64,000 bases of DNA from Paeniglutamicibacter terrestris (GTDB lineage Bacteria > Actinomycetota > Actinomycetes > Actinomycetales > Micrococcaceae): the NCBI RefSeq assembly GCF_012271785.1, contig NZ_JAAWVT010000001.1:310001-374000 (forward strand). The letters are read 5' to 3'. Position 1 is the stretch's first letter; the number at the start of each line of letters is the position of its first letter. Under the pieces are notes generated by a model. The model saw nothing but the letters and a program-made list of their open reading frames with translations. It searched no databases and was not told the origin of the DNA. The position numbers and the translations under genes are program-made. Below are positions 34,425-42,015 of the stretch, piece after piece.

Positions 34425-34481
34425 CATCGTCATCTTGCGTGCGCTTGCATGGTGGCGCGAGCAATGCGACGAGAGTCGTTT

Positions 34482-34970
34482 TTAGCGTGCTGACAATTCG
34501 CCGTCGAGGCGCAACAGTCCGTTGCCATCATTGTTGATCATCTTGACACGGTCAAGGATTCCACCAACGGTGGCTTCCTCTTCGACCTGCTCCTCGATGA
34601 ACCAGTTCAGGAGCGGCACCGAATCAATGTCGCCCTCATTGTGTGCCAGACGGTAGAGATCTCGAATGGACTCCGAAACCTTCTTTTCGTGGCCAAGCGA
34701 AGCTTCGAAGGCTGCGGACACGGAAGATACGCTCAGCGCAGGTGCCGTGATGTCACCGATCGTCGGGTGGGCACCGCGGTCGGTCATATGGGTGGCGAAC
34801 TTCTCTGCGTGTTCCAGTTCCTCAGCGGCCTGGGCGCGGAACCAGCCGGCAATACCGGGCAGGCTCAGAACGTCCATTTCAATGGCCAGCTGACGGTAAA
34901 CCGTCGAAGCCTGAAGTTCCAGGGTGATTTGGTCGTTGAATGCGTCTGCGAGCTTTCCGTTGAGTTCCAT
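34482..34970 (-). CDS. Ferritin
   Basis: 162 residues from ATG 34970 (MELNGKLADAFNDQ, the usual FtnA-type opening); a GTG six codons earlier (34988) is also possible. Ferroxidase residues are present: Glu in ITLELQAS, Glu and His in EELEHAEKFA, and Glu in IEEQVEEEATV. It forms a 24-subunit shell that oxidises and stores iron. Although iron storage genes are often activated by IdeR, no convincing box was seen upstream. Stand-alone gene. Confidence 0.92.
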   Translation of the reverse strand: MELNGKLADAFNDQITLELQASTVYRQLAIEMDVLSLPGIAGWFRAQAAEELEHAEKFATHMTDRGAHPTIGDITAPALSVSSVSAAFEASLGHEKKVSESIRDLYRLAHNEGDIDSVPLLNWFIEEQVEEEATVGGILDRVKMINNDGNGLLRLDGELSAR

Positions 34971-35105
34971 AGAAAGTACGTTACCCACTCTTTAGTGCCT
35001 TGTCACCGAAGTATGGCCGTACTTACCTTGCAGTAAATATGGGCACATTACCGCTCGTAGGAAGGGCCCGTGAAGGTGATCCTCACCTATCTTCGGTAGC
35101 AAAGA

Positions 35106-35501
35106 TTAGTCGGTGATGATGCGCTCCCCGGCGTGAATCTTGGCAACCGCTCGGTTCGCATCCCGCAGCCCCAATATCAATCCCGTGACCATGATGACCA
35201 TTCCAAGGATCAACCCAATTGCCAGAACGACTTCCGACAATTCCACGGCGACTGTCGCAATCCCCGCGACGGCCATCACCACTGCGGCGCTCGCGAAGCC
35301 CCATATGCTTTTGCTGGCCGCTGCATGGTGTCCAAGAAGCCAGCACGTTTCACAATGCATCAAGGCCGTGGTGCGCAGCCCGACCCAAGGGTTCGGTTTA
35401 ATGGCTCCACTTGCCACTGCTTTCATCATCCAGATCATTGCGGCCATGATGACGACCATGATCAAGGTGGTGATGAGTAATGTCAGTTGTTCGGTGTTCA
35501 T
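35106..35501 (-). CDS. SdpI/YfhL-like membrane protein
   Basis: 131 residues, about four hydrophobic segments. The motif NPWVGLRTTALMHCETCWLLGHHAAA is the signature of the SdpI family ('GxRTxxT....W...H'), after which come two helices and a short polar tail. In Bacillus SdpI gives immunity to the SdpC killing toxin; actinobacterial copies usually stand alone, as here, with no toxin gene. Its role in this organism is unknown. Confidence 0.8.
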   Translation of the reverse strand: MNTEQLTLLITTLIMVVIMAAMIWMMKAVASGAIKPNPWVGLRTTALMHCETCWLLGHHAAASKSIWGFASAAVVMAVAGIATVAVELSEVVLAIGLILGMVIMVTGLILGLRDANRAVAKIHAGERIITD

Positions 35502-35605
35502 GGTTTTGCGCGACCTTTACAGTTTCCTGGGTTCATGCCGGTGAAAGGCATGCGTGGTCATCATTTTTAAGGGTATGCCCACGTCCGGAAGACGGGAAAA
35601 TACCT

Positions 35606-37978
35606 CTATTTACCGAGTCCGGCGCGACGAAGAGCTTCGGCCATAGCGGTGTTTCCGCCGGTGCTTGGCTTGGCTTCCCGCTGCGTCGCAGACTTGGCAC
35701 CCCGTGCTGGGGCATTGTTGGTCCTCGGCACCCGGGGCTCGGCACCCCGCTGCGGCCGAGAGGACCGTTCGTTCCGCTCAACTTTGGCTCCTGGCTCATC
35801 ATCCAGGCGAAGCGTCAGCGAGATGCGCTTTCGCGCCGGATCCACCTCAAGGACCTTGACCTTAACAACTTGGCCGGAGGTAACGATCTCGCGTGGGTCG
35901 GCGATGAACTTGTTGCTCATGGCCGAGACATGAACGAGACCATCTTGATGGACACCCACGTCCACGAACGCGCCAAAGGCAGCGACGTTGGAGACTGTTC
36001 CTTCTAGAATCATGCCAACTTCAAGATCACTGATCTTTTCCACGCCTTCCTTCAGGCTGGCGGTCTTGAAGTCGGGGCGTGGATCGCGGGCAGGACGCAC
36101 CAATTCAGAGATAACGTCCTTGACGGTGGGTAGGCCAAACTGTTCTGTGACAAAGTCCCCTGCATTCAACGAACCAACGGATTGGTCTTTGGAAGCAGCG
36201 GCAGCCAGCAAGCGCTCAGCTAGCCCGTAAGCCTCCGGGTGCACAGCAGAGGCATCCAGGGGCTGCTTGCCACCGGTGATTCGTAAGAACCCGGCACACT
36301 GTTCGAAGGCCTTGGCCCCCAGACGTGGAACCTTCAGCAGGGCCCTGCGAGTGGCGAAGGGGCCGTTGGCGTTACGGTGCTCAACGATGTTCCGACTGAG
36401 CAAGGAACCAACACCTGCAACTCTCGCCAATAATGCCGGCGAAGCGGTGTTCACATCAACGCCCACGGCGTTCACGCAGTCCTCGACCACTGCGTCCAGC
36501 GAGCGGTCTAGTTTGGCAGGGGTCAAATCGTGCTGGTACTGGCCAACTCCGATGGACTTAGGTTCAATCTTGACAAGTTCGGCCAACGGGTCTTGCAGCC
36601 GGCGGGCAATCGAAACTGCTCCACGAATGGAGACATCCAGATCTGGCAGTTCGGCACTTGCCAGCGCGGACGCCGAGTACACCGAGGCACCTGCCTCCGA
36701 AACGATGACTTTGACCGGCTTGTTGGTTAGTTTGGCAATGACTTCTCCGGCCAATTTATCGGTTTCGCGGCTGGCAGTACCGTTGCCCACGGCGATGAGT
36801 TCGGTGCCATGTTTGACTGCCAGCCTGACCAACGTGGCGACGGCCGCGTCCCATTTGTTGGCTGGTGCATGGGGGTAAATAGTGGAAATGTCCACGACCT
36901 TGCCAGTAGCATCCACGACAGCGACCTTGACGCCGGTACGTAATCCCGGGTCCAGGCCTAGCACCGCACGGTTCCCGGCGGGTGCGGCGAGCAATACGTC
37001 CCGTAGGTTGGCGGCGAAGACTTTGACGCTAGCTTCCTCCGCTGCCTCGAAGAGACGGGTGCGCAGATCGGATTCTATCCGGGCCAGCAGCCGTCCGCGC
37101 CAAGCCAGTCGAACAGTTTGCGCCAGCCATTTTCCGGCCGGCGCATCAGTAGCTGCCTTGATCCCCAATGAATGGGCCACCGCGGTTTCATAGCCTCTTC
37201 GGGCCTCCGCTAAGGCTTCTTCGGAACGAGGGTCCGCCTCGGCAAGTTCCAGGGATAGTGCACCCTCACGCTCGCCGCGCAGCAGCGCCAAGATGCGGTG
37301 CGAGGGCTGTGTGGCAACGGGCTGAACGAAGTCCTCATAGTCCGAGAACTTGGCGGCTTCCGAGGCTGGAGCACCTGGGGCAATCTTCGAGGCGATTTTT
37401 CCTCGGCTCCACAGCCTTTCGCGCAACTCGGCGACTAAGACGGGATCCTGCGAAGCTCTCTCAGTGAGGATAGCTCGGGCGCCGGCTAGTGCGTCGGCTG
37501 CGGCGTTAACTTCGTACTCGGCATTCAGAAAGGTGCCAGCCAGAGATTCCGGGTCCTGTTGGGGATCGTTGATGAGCGAGTCTGCCAAGGGTTCCAGACC
37601 TGCCTCGCGGGCAATCTGGGCGCGAGTGCGTCGCTTCGATTTGTAGGGAAGGTAAAGATCTTCGAGCTCTGACTTGGTGGTGGCCGCATTGATGGCTCCC
37701 CGCAGTTCGTCAGTGAGCTTCCCTGATTCGTCGATGGACTTCAAGATCGCTTCCCTACGATCTTCTAGCTCGCGTAGGTAACGCAGGCGTTCTTCCAGCA
37801 ACCGCAGCTGAATATCATCTAGCGTGCCCGTGACTTCTTTGCGATATCGAGCAATGAACGGAACCGTTGAACCGGCATCCAGCAATTCGACGGCAGCTTT
37901 CACTTGCCAGTCTGCGACAGATGCTCCCCCGGCGGATAGGTCGGTGGAAATTGTCTGGATTATTCGCATCTGACTCAC
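35606..37978 (-). CDS. tex: Tex-family RNA-binding transcription accessory protein
   Basis: 790 residues. N-terminal helical Tex_N region (VPFIARYRKEVTGTLDDIQLRLLEERLRYL), RNase H-like YqgF domain (GNRAVLGLDPGLRTGVKVAVVD), helix-hairpin-helix repeats (VNTASPALLARVAGVGSLLSRNIVEHR) and an S1 domain near the end (VGMILEGTVSNVAAFGAFVDVGVHQDGLVHVS). These are the full Tex architecture. The final 60 residues form a basic Arg/Pro-rich tail typical of actinobacterial copies. Tex binds nucleic acid and influences transcription; it is widely conserved. Start at ATG 37978. Confidence 0.95.
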   Translation of the reverse strand: MSQMRIIQTISTDLSAGGASVADWQVKAAVELLDAGSTVPFIARYRKEVTGTLDDIQLRLLEERLRYLRELEDRREAILKSIDESGKLTDELRGAINAATTKSELEDLYLPYKSKRRTRAQIAREAGLEPLADSLINDPQQDPESLAGTFLNAEYEVNAAADALAGARAILTERASQDPVLVAELRERLWSRGKIASKIAPGAPASEAAKFSDYEDFVQPVATQPSHRILALLRGEREGALSLELAEADPRSEEALAEARRGYETAVAHSLGIKAATDAPAGKWLAQTVRLAWRGRLLARIESDLRTRLFEAAEEASVKVFAANLRDVLLAAPAGNRAVLGLDPGLRTGVKVAVVDATGKVVDISTIYPHAPANKWDAAVATLVRLAVKHGTELIAVGNGTASRETDKLAGEVIAKLTNKPVKVIVSEAGASVYSASALASAELPDLDVSIRGAVSIARRLQDPLAELVKIEPKSIGVGQYQHDLTPAKLDRSLDAVVEDCVNAVGVDVNTASPALLARVAGVGSLLSRNIVEHRNANGPFATRRALLKVPRLGAKAFEQCAGFLRITGGKQPLDASAVHPEAYGLAERLLAAAASKDQSVGSLNAGDFVTEQFGLPTVKDVISELVRPARDPRPDFKTASLKEGVEKISDLEVGMILEGTVSNVAAFGAFVDVGVHQDGLVHVSAMSNKFIADPREIVTSGQVVKVKVLEVDPARKRISLTLRLDDEPGAKVERNERSSRPQRGAEPRVPRTNNAPARGAKSATQREAKPSTGGNTAMAEALRRAGLGK

Positions 37979-38258
37979 TCACACTAGTTTGCCGTATTTG
38001 GCATGTCGTCTGGGCTCCCAAAGCAATATCGGTGGTTGCGTGTCGCGATGGAGCCAAAAGTGACCAGATAGAGCAATGAGGCACTTCAACCGCGATCTTT
38101 CCTTGTCCCATGATTCTCAACGTCGCTCGAAATCGGGAAGTGGCATTCTTGCCAACCCTGGATGGCCACAGCCAGTCTTTTTCGTTTTCAGACAATCTGT
38201 TGGGTGAACGTCACCTTCTAAATTGGTGGTTGCCAAACGTGACGCCGCAAGAAGTTAG

Positions 38259-38333
38259 AGACCGACCAGCGTTCGTGGGTTAGTTTGAACTTTTCATGTT
38301 GCAATCCCCACGGCACCTCGAATCTGGTCGGTC
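38259..38333 (-). other. Large inverted repeat / hairpin after the mini-operon
   Basis: GACCGACCAG 38260-38269 pairs with CTGGTCGGTC 38324-38333, and an inner CGTGGG/CCCACG helix can stack inside. It begins 16 bases past the stop of the 39-residue protein, so it may end that transcript. From 37979 to 38258 nothing gene-like is seen. Confidence 0.4.
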
Positions 38334-38348
38334 ACTTCCCATGGATTT

Positions 38349-38468
38349 TCAGGAAACCAATAGATAAATGGCTGCGCCAATCGCAGCCACGGCCAACACG
38401 GCCAGGCCAATGTTTTGCCACAGTATTGGAACGAGTGGCGTCCTACCGTAATTATTGCGTTTCCCCAT
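38349..38468 (-). CDS. Tiny single-helix membrane protein
   Basis: 39 residues from ATG 38468. A polar, basic N-terminus (MGKRNNYGRTPLVPILW) is followed by one clean membrane helix (NIGLAVLAVAAIGAAIYLL) to the end. A G-rich stretch (GGGGGC) six bases before the ATG could serve as ribosome site. Its start lies inside the end of the upstream 58-residue frame (17-base overlap), so translation may be coupled. It is too short for most gene finders. Function unknown; tail-anchored helices of this size are often subunits or regulators of membrane complexes. Confidence 0.45.
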   Translation of the reverse strand: MGKRNNYGRTPLVPILWQNIGLAVLAVAAIGAAIYLLVS

Positions 38469-38628
38469 GACTGCCCCCAATTCTGTGTTTCCAACGAGAT
38501 GTTTCATGCTTCAGACCATTCGTATCCATAAAGGTCCATGACCCGTCAAACAATGGAATCTTTTCACCCTGATGTTCACCCTTGTAGGTTTCGGGGCATC
38601 TTGGATTTGAATTAATTCCACCGGTCAC
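38452..38628 (-). CDS. Small hydrophilic protein, upstream ORF of the mini-operon
   Basis: 58 residues from GTG 38628; the frame is open a few codons further but has no other start. The sequence reads like a folded domain: CPETYKGEHQGEKIPLFDG, then SWTFMDTNGLKHETSRWKHR, with Trp, Tyr and Phe spaced as in a small beta-rich protein. It has no signal peptide and only a weak ribosome site. Codon third positions are not GC-rich, unlike nearby genes, in keeping with the AT-richer pocket. It could also be the end of a broken gene. No family recognised. Confidence 0.35.
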   Translation of the reverse strand: MTGGINSNPRCPETYKGEHQGEKIPLFDGSWTFMDTNGLKHETSRWKHRIGGSHGETQ

Positions 38629-38723
38629 GGCTTTTTCGCACTTAAGGTCGTACCATCACAACGGCCAAATTCAAGAAAACGGGGCCCAGCCTCCCAGCAT
38701 CTTCACAACACCAAACAACTACG

Positions 38724-39089
38724 ATGGATCACATGACTTTTTCACGCTCCAATAAAGCCTTGACTACATCCCTCGCCATCCTGGCTCTAGCGACTTCCGG
38801 CTGTGCAGGCATTGCCGATACAGCTTCATCGGCTGCTTCTTCCGCGGCCACGCAGTTAGCCGACGGCGCGAAGAAGGAACTCATCAAGCAGGTATGCGCT
38901 CCGATAAAAGACGGCACCGTCAATGCAGATGATCTGAAGATCGTCACATCAATGGTTGATGCGGTTCGTGAAGGCGGATTGCCCGAGGAAATTGTCAGTG
39001 CATTGGATGACGTTGCCGCTTCGGGCGACAAAGTACCTGCCGACGTCCAGGCTCGGCTTATCACGGCATGCGAAAACGCATCGGTATAG
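38724..39089 (+). CDS. Small lipoprotein of unknown function
   Basis: 121 residues from ATG 38724 (ATG 38733 is equally possible). The signal ends in ATSGC, a somewhat atypical lipobox with Thr at -3. It is followed by a Ser/Ala-rich linker and a helical domain with two cysteines (KQVCAPIKDG, ITACENASV) that may bridge. No ribosome site is obvious. It is isolated, in the lower-GC pocket. Function unknown. Confidence 0.7.
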   Translation: MDHMTFSRSNKALTTSLAILALATSGCAGIADTASSAASSAATQLADGAKKELIKQVCAPIKDGTVNADDLKIVTSMVDAVREGGLPEEIVSALDDVAASGDKVPADVQARLITACENASV

Positions 39090-39178
39090 GAACCATTGGG
39101 GAAATCCAAATGCGTGCCGTTTGGAGCCGCTAGACGCACCGCTCCGCAGTTGCACTCAGTGCTGGATAGACTATCGAG

Positions 39179-39556
39179 GTGAAGCAGGAAACTAAGGCAG
39201 TTCGAATCGATGCATGGCTCTGGTCCATTCGGATCTTCAAGACGCGATCGGCAGCAACTACGGCCTGCCGTGCTGGCCACGTGCGTCTCAACGACAAGCC
39301 AGCCAAGGCGGCCCAAATCATCGTGTCTGGTGACACCGTCCGAGTGAGGCAATCCGGATTTGACAGAATTCTGGAGGTGACAGCCTTGATTGCCAAAAGA
39401 GTCGGCGCGGATGTTGCAGTTCGCTGCTACGTCGACCACACTCCGGTAAGACCAAAGGAATTCATTCCGCAGGTTCCGGTCCGGGATAGAGGTGCTGGAC
39501 GGCCAACAAAAAAGGACCGCCGTGAGATGGAACGGCTTCGCGAACAGATGCACTGA
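39179..39556 (+). CDS. S4-domain RNA-binding protein (Hsp15-like)
   Basis: 125 residues from GTG 39179. The S4 domain is clear: VRIDAWLWSIRIFKTRSAATTACRAG, HVRLNDKPAKAAQIIVSGDTVRV. The tail is basic (GRPTKKDRREMERLRE), as in Hsp15-type proteins that bind free 50S subunits carrying nascent chains. TAGACT at 39167-39172 is six bases before the GTG and there is no Shine-Dalgarno, so a leaderless mRNA is likely. Confidence 0.88.
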   Translation: MKQETKAVRIDAWLWSIRIFKTRSAATTACRAGHVRLNDKPAKAAQIIVSGDTVRVRQSGFDRILEVTALIAKRVGADVAVRCYVDHTPVRPKEFIPQVPVRDRGAGRPTKKDRREMERLREQMH

Positions 39557-39634
39557 CCTGAGAGCTACGATAGGAAAGGTAACGCATCTGTGGAAGGGAA
39601 TTCGCCACAACCGCAATTTAGCCTGAGGAGAAGT

Positions 39635-39862
39635 ATGGCTCGGAATAAAAGCTGGAATGAACTTTCTGTTGTCGCTCGCTGGAGGATCGCGATGTTGGCG
39701 CTCGCACAGCTGGCTCTTCAATTCGTTGCCTTACGTGACTTGGTCAAGCGCCCAGCAGCTGATGTACGTGGTTCCAAAAGTCTCTGGGCTGCTGCAACCT
39801 TCATCAATTTCTTCGGCCCATTAGCCTACTTGGCTTTTGGTCGCGCTTGGAAAATTAAGTAA
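39635..39862 (+). CDS. Small PLDc_N-type membrane protein
   Basis: 75 residues from ATG 39635 with GAGGAGAA directly upstream. Two hydrophobic segments flank a polar loop (RDLVKRPAADVRGSKSLW), ending NFFGPLAYLAFGRAWKIK. The layout 'helix - R..DP/V..K..W - helix with F.GP..Y...GR' matches the phospholipase-D-nuclease N-terminal (PLDc_N) membrane domain, found alone in many Gram-positives. Role unknown. It lies just before the decayed thioredoxin gene; no functional link is shown. Confidence 0.75.
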   Translation: MARNKSWNELSVVARWRIAMLALAQLALQFVALRDLVKRPAADVRGSKSLWAAATFINFFGPLAYLAFGRAWKIK

Positions 39863-39902
39863 GCGTCTTTTCTCGAATGTAGGAAATTCCGGGTGGGCCT
39901 AG

Positions 39903-40543
39903 AACTGTGTTCTGTTTCTGGCCTCATTGTTGACCGTTCTTTGGGGGCTGGGAAGACCGAGCCTTGTCGCAGTTCTCGCGACCAGAGAAACCGGAGACAT
40001 GTTGGGGATGGTACTTAGTTGCGCGTTCACCGCAATTGTTGCGCTAAGTATTGCCCAGTTCCAACTCTGGAAAGGCTGACCAAAGGATGGCCCAGCTAAC
40101 GATTTACCTGTGATTAAACGGCTCGAAAATGCATCAGTCGAGATGGGACTAGAGATTCCCGACACAGAATTGGTCAGCAGTGACTGAAGGACTTCGCGTC
40201 TAAAAATGTAGGGTAAGGACGACCGGTTCTCCTCGTTTTTCTCAGTGCTGGATGTGGCTCCTGTGCAGCAATTGCAGATCTAGTACCAGAGTGGAACGAT
40301 CGGTTGTCGCCGATTCTTGTGAGAGTCGCGACGTCGTCAAGGCCAGACGTTGTTGATGTGATGCTTGCGAATGCCGTACCCGATATGTGCTAAGGAGCGC
40401 TTGCGGGAAGAACCGCGCTCGGAACTTCCAGAGTTCCCGCGGCTGTGGCACTTGGATGTTCCCAACAGCCGGTGATTGCTTCTCCGATTGTCTACGGTGT
40501 TCAGGAGATTGAGGCGCTCGTCGTATCATCGCGTAACGGATAA
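39903..40543 (+). pseudogene. Decayed membrane-anchored thioredoxin-like gene (MauD/TlpA type)
   Basis: The + strand keeps protein-like sequence through several stops. Frame from 39903: two hydrophobic segments (SLLTVLWGLGRP, VLSCAFTAIVALSIAQF), in-frame TGA 40077-40079, then PVIKRLENASVEMGLEIPD to TGA 40185. After a frame shift, the frame running 40187-40543 shows GRPVLLVFLSAGCGSC, a thioredoxin-fold strand and CxxC site, then DLVPEWNDRLSPILVRVATS, TAA 40391, and the cis-Pro/C-terminal part GTSRVPAAVAL and IASPIVYGVQEIEALV. This order matches MauD-like membrane-tethered TlpA proteins. At least three stops and one frame shift make it inactive. It extends nearly to the oxidoreductase stop at 40606. 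Confidence 0.7.
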
Positions 40544-40605
40544 TAAGCGTTCTAGAACTGTTCAAGGTCGACTGCCCCTGACCCATATTTTCACCGAGTC
40601 AGTGA

Positions 40606-41994
40606 TTACCGCCCAGAAATCCTGTCGGCAAAGCGGGCGATCGACGCGGTGTTTCCCCGTCCACCTGCTTCTTGCGCGTCGGCCCGGTGATACATCGCGT
40701 ACATGCCTTGCACTGCCAGCCAGCGCAGTGGCTCAGGTTCCCAGCGACGTACACTGCGATTGACCCACGGCACGGACGTTTCTTTGGTGTCCTTGCCCAG
40801 GACAAGATCCGAGAGCGTGCGTCCGGCGAGGTTGGTGGCGGTGACACCAGTTCCCACATATCCCCCGGCAAAGCCGAGCCGCGTGGCTCGGTCGTAGTTA
40901 ACGCTCGCCTTCCAATCACGTGGAACTCCCAATACGCCCGCCCACGCGTGATCGATCTTTGTCCCACCGACCGCGGGGAACATCTCGCGCAAGATGCGGC
41001 GTAATGTCTGAATGGTCTTCTCCTGCGTGGCGCCGTCCATGTCGGTACGCGAGCCATAACGATAGGGCACCCCGCGCCCGCCCAGAGCTATGCGCCCATC
41101 CATCGTGCGCTGAAGATACACATAGGCATGGGCCAGATCCTCGAGAGTTTCTCGGCCCTTCCATCCAATTTCTGCCCACGTTGTAGCTTCCAGTGGTTCT
41201 GTGACAATCATCGAGGAATTCATCGGCAGCCAGTCGCGGTGTGCCTGCGGCAGATTGGCGGTGAACCCTTCGGTGGCCCTCAGTATGTGCTGTGCCCGCA
41301 CGACTCCGCGTTCTGTCACCGCGCTCGGTGTGCGCTTTGGTGTCCCCGCGTTGATCTGCGTGACCATGGTGTTTTCAAAAATCGTCACACCCTGGCGCTC
41401 CACTGCTTGTGCCAACCCTTGTACTAGTTTGGCCGGGTGGATGCGGGCGCAATGTGGGATAAACATGGACCCCAGGGCCCCTGCGACATGAATACGCTGG
41501 GCCGTCTGGTCCGCGGAAAGCCGAATAGCATCATCCTCCGGCCATTTCTGTTGCTCCAGTGCCAGTTCATCCAGACGGTTCAGCTGCGCGGGGTTTCGCG
41601 CCACCAGCAGCTCCCCACCCTTGTGAATGTCAGCATCGATGCCCTCGACTGCGGCAACCCGAATGACCTCGTTGATGGTCTCATTGAGCATTCTTTGGAA
41701 GTCACCCACCAGTGATCGCCCATGGGTTTTTACGTATCCGTCGCGACCGCCGGTGATGGTATTGGCCAGCCAGCCTCCATTACGCCCCGAGGCACCAAAG
41801 CCCGCGAAACGCGATTCCAGCACCGCAATGCGCAACGTCGGATCGGCTTTCGCCAGATAGTAGGCACTCCACAGCCCGGTATACCCGGCACCCACAATGG
41901 CTACGTCCACATCCAGGTCACCGGCGAGCGCTGGCCGAGGTGTTGGCAGACCGTCGGCGGCATACCAGAACGATACGTTTCCGTTAGTGGTCAC
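40606..41994 (-). CDS. FAD-dependent oxidoreductase (DAO/GlpO family)
   Basis: 462 residues. FAD site VDVAIVGAGYTGLWSAYYLA at about 29-48, second flavin motif FGASGRNGGWL, and the C-terminal GFAGGYVGTGVTATNLAGRTL. This is the DAO fold seen in gamma-glutamylputrescine oxidase (PuuB-like) and other amine or amino-acid oxidases. The substrate is likely a primary or secondary amine, but this is family inference. It sits 21 bases behind the S9 peptidase gene on the same strand, so the two may be co-transcribed. Confidence 0.88.
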   Translation of the reverse strand: MTTNGNVSFWYAADGLPTPRPALAGDLDVDVAIVGAGYTGLWSAYYLAKADPTLRIAVLESRFAGFGASGRNGGWLANTITGGRDGYVKTHGRSLVGDFQRMLNETINEVIRVAAVEGIDADIHKGGELLVARNPAQLNRLDELALEQQKWPEDDAIRLSADQTAQRIHVAGALGSMFIPHCARIHPAKLVQGLAQAVERQGVTIFENTMVTQINAGTPKRTPSAVTERGVVRAQHILRATEGFTANLPQAHRDWLPMNSSMIVTEPLEATTWAEIGWKGRETLEDLAHAYVYLQRTMDGRIALGGRGVPYRYGSRTDMDGATQEKTIQTLRRILREMFPAVGGTKIDHAWAGVLGVPRDWKASVNYDRATRLGFAGGYVGTGVTATNLAGRTLSDLVLGKDTKETSVPWVNRSVRRWEPEPLRWLAVQGMYAMYHRADAQEAGGRGNTASIARFADRISGR

Positions 41995-42015
41995 GATTTC
42001 CTCATTTTCTTATTT

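Noticed and set aside
37815-38195. - strand frame of 126 codons at the Tex 5' end
   Set aside because: Mostly an out-of-frame shadow of tex, Arg/Ser-rich with no domain features.
40242-40586. 114-codon - strand frame
   Set aside because: It lies opposite the decayed thioredoxin gene, whose + strand reading explains the sequence better.
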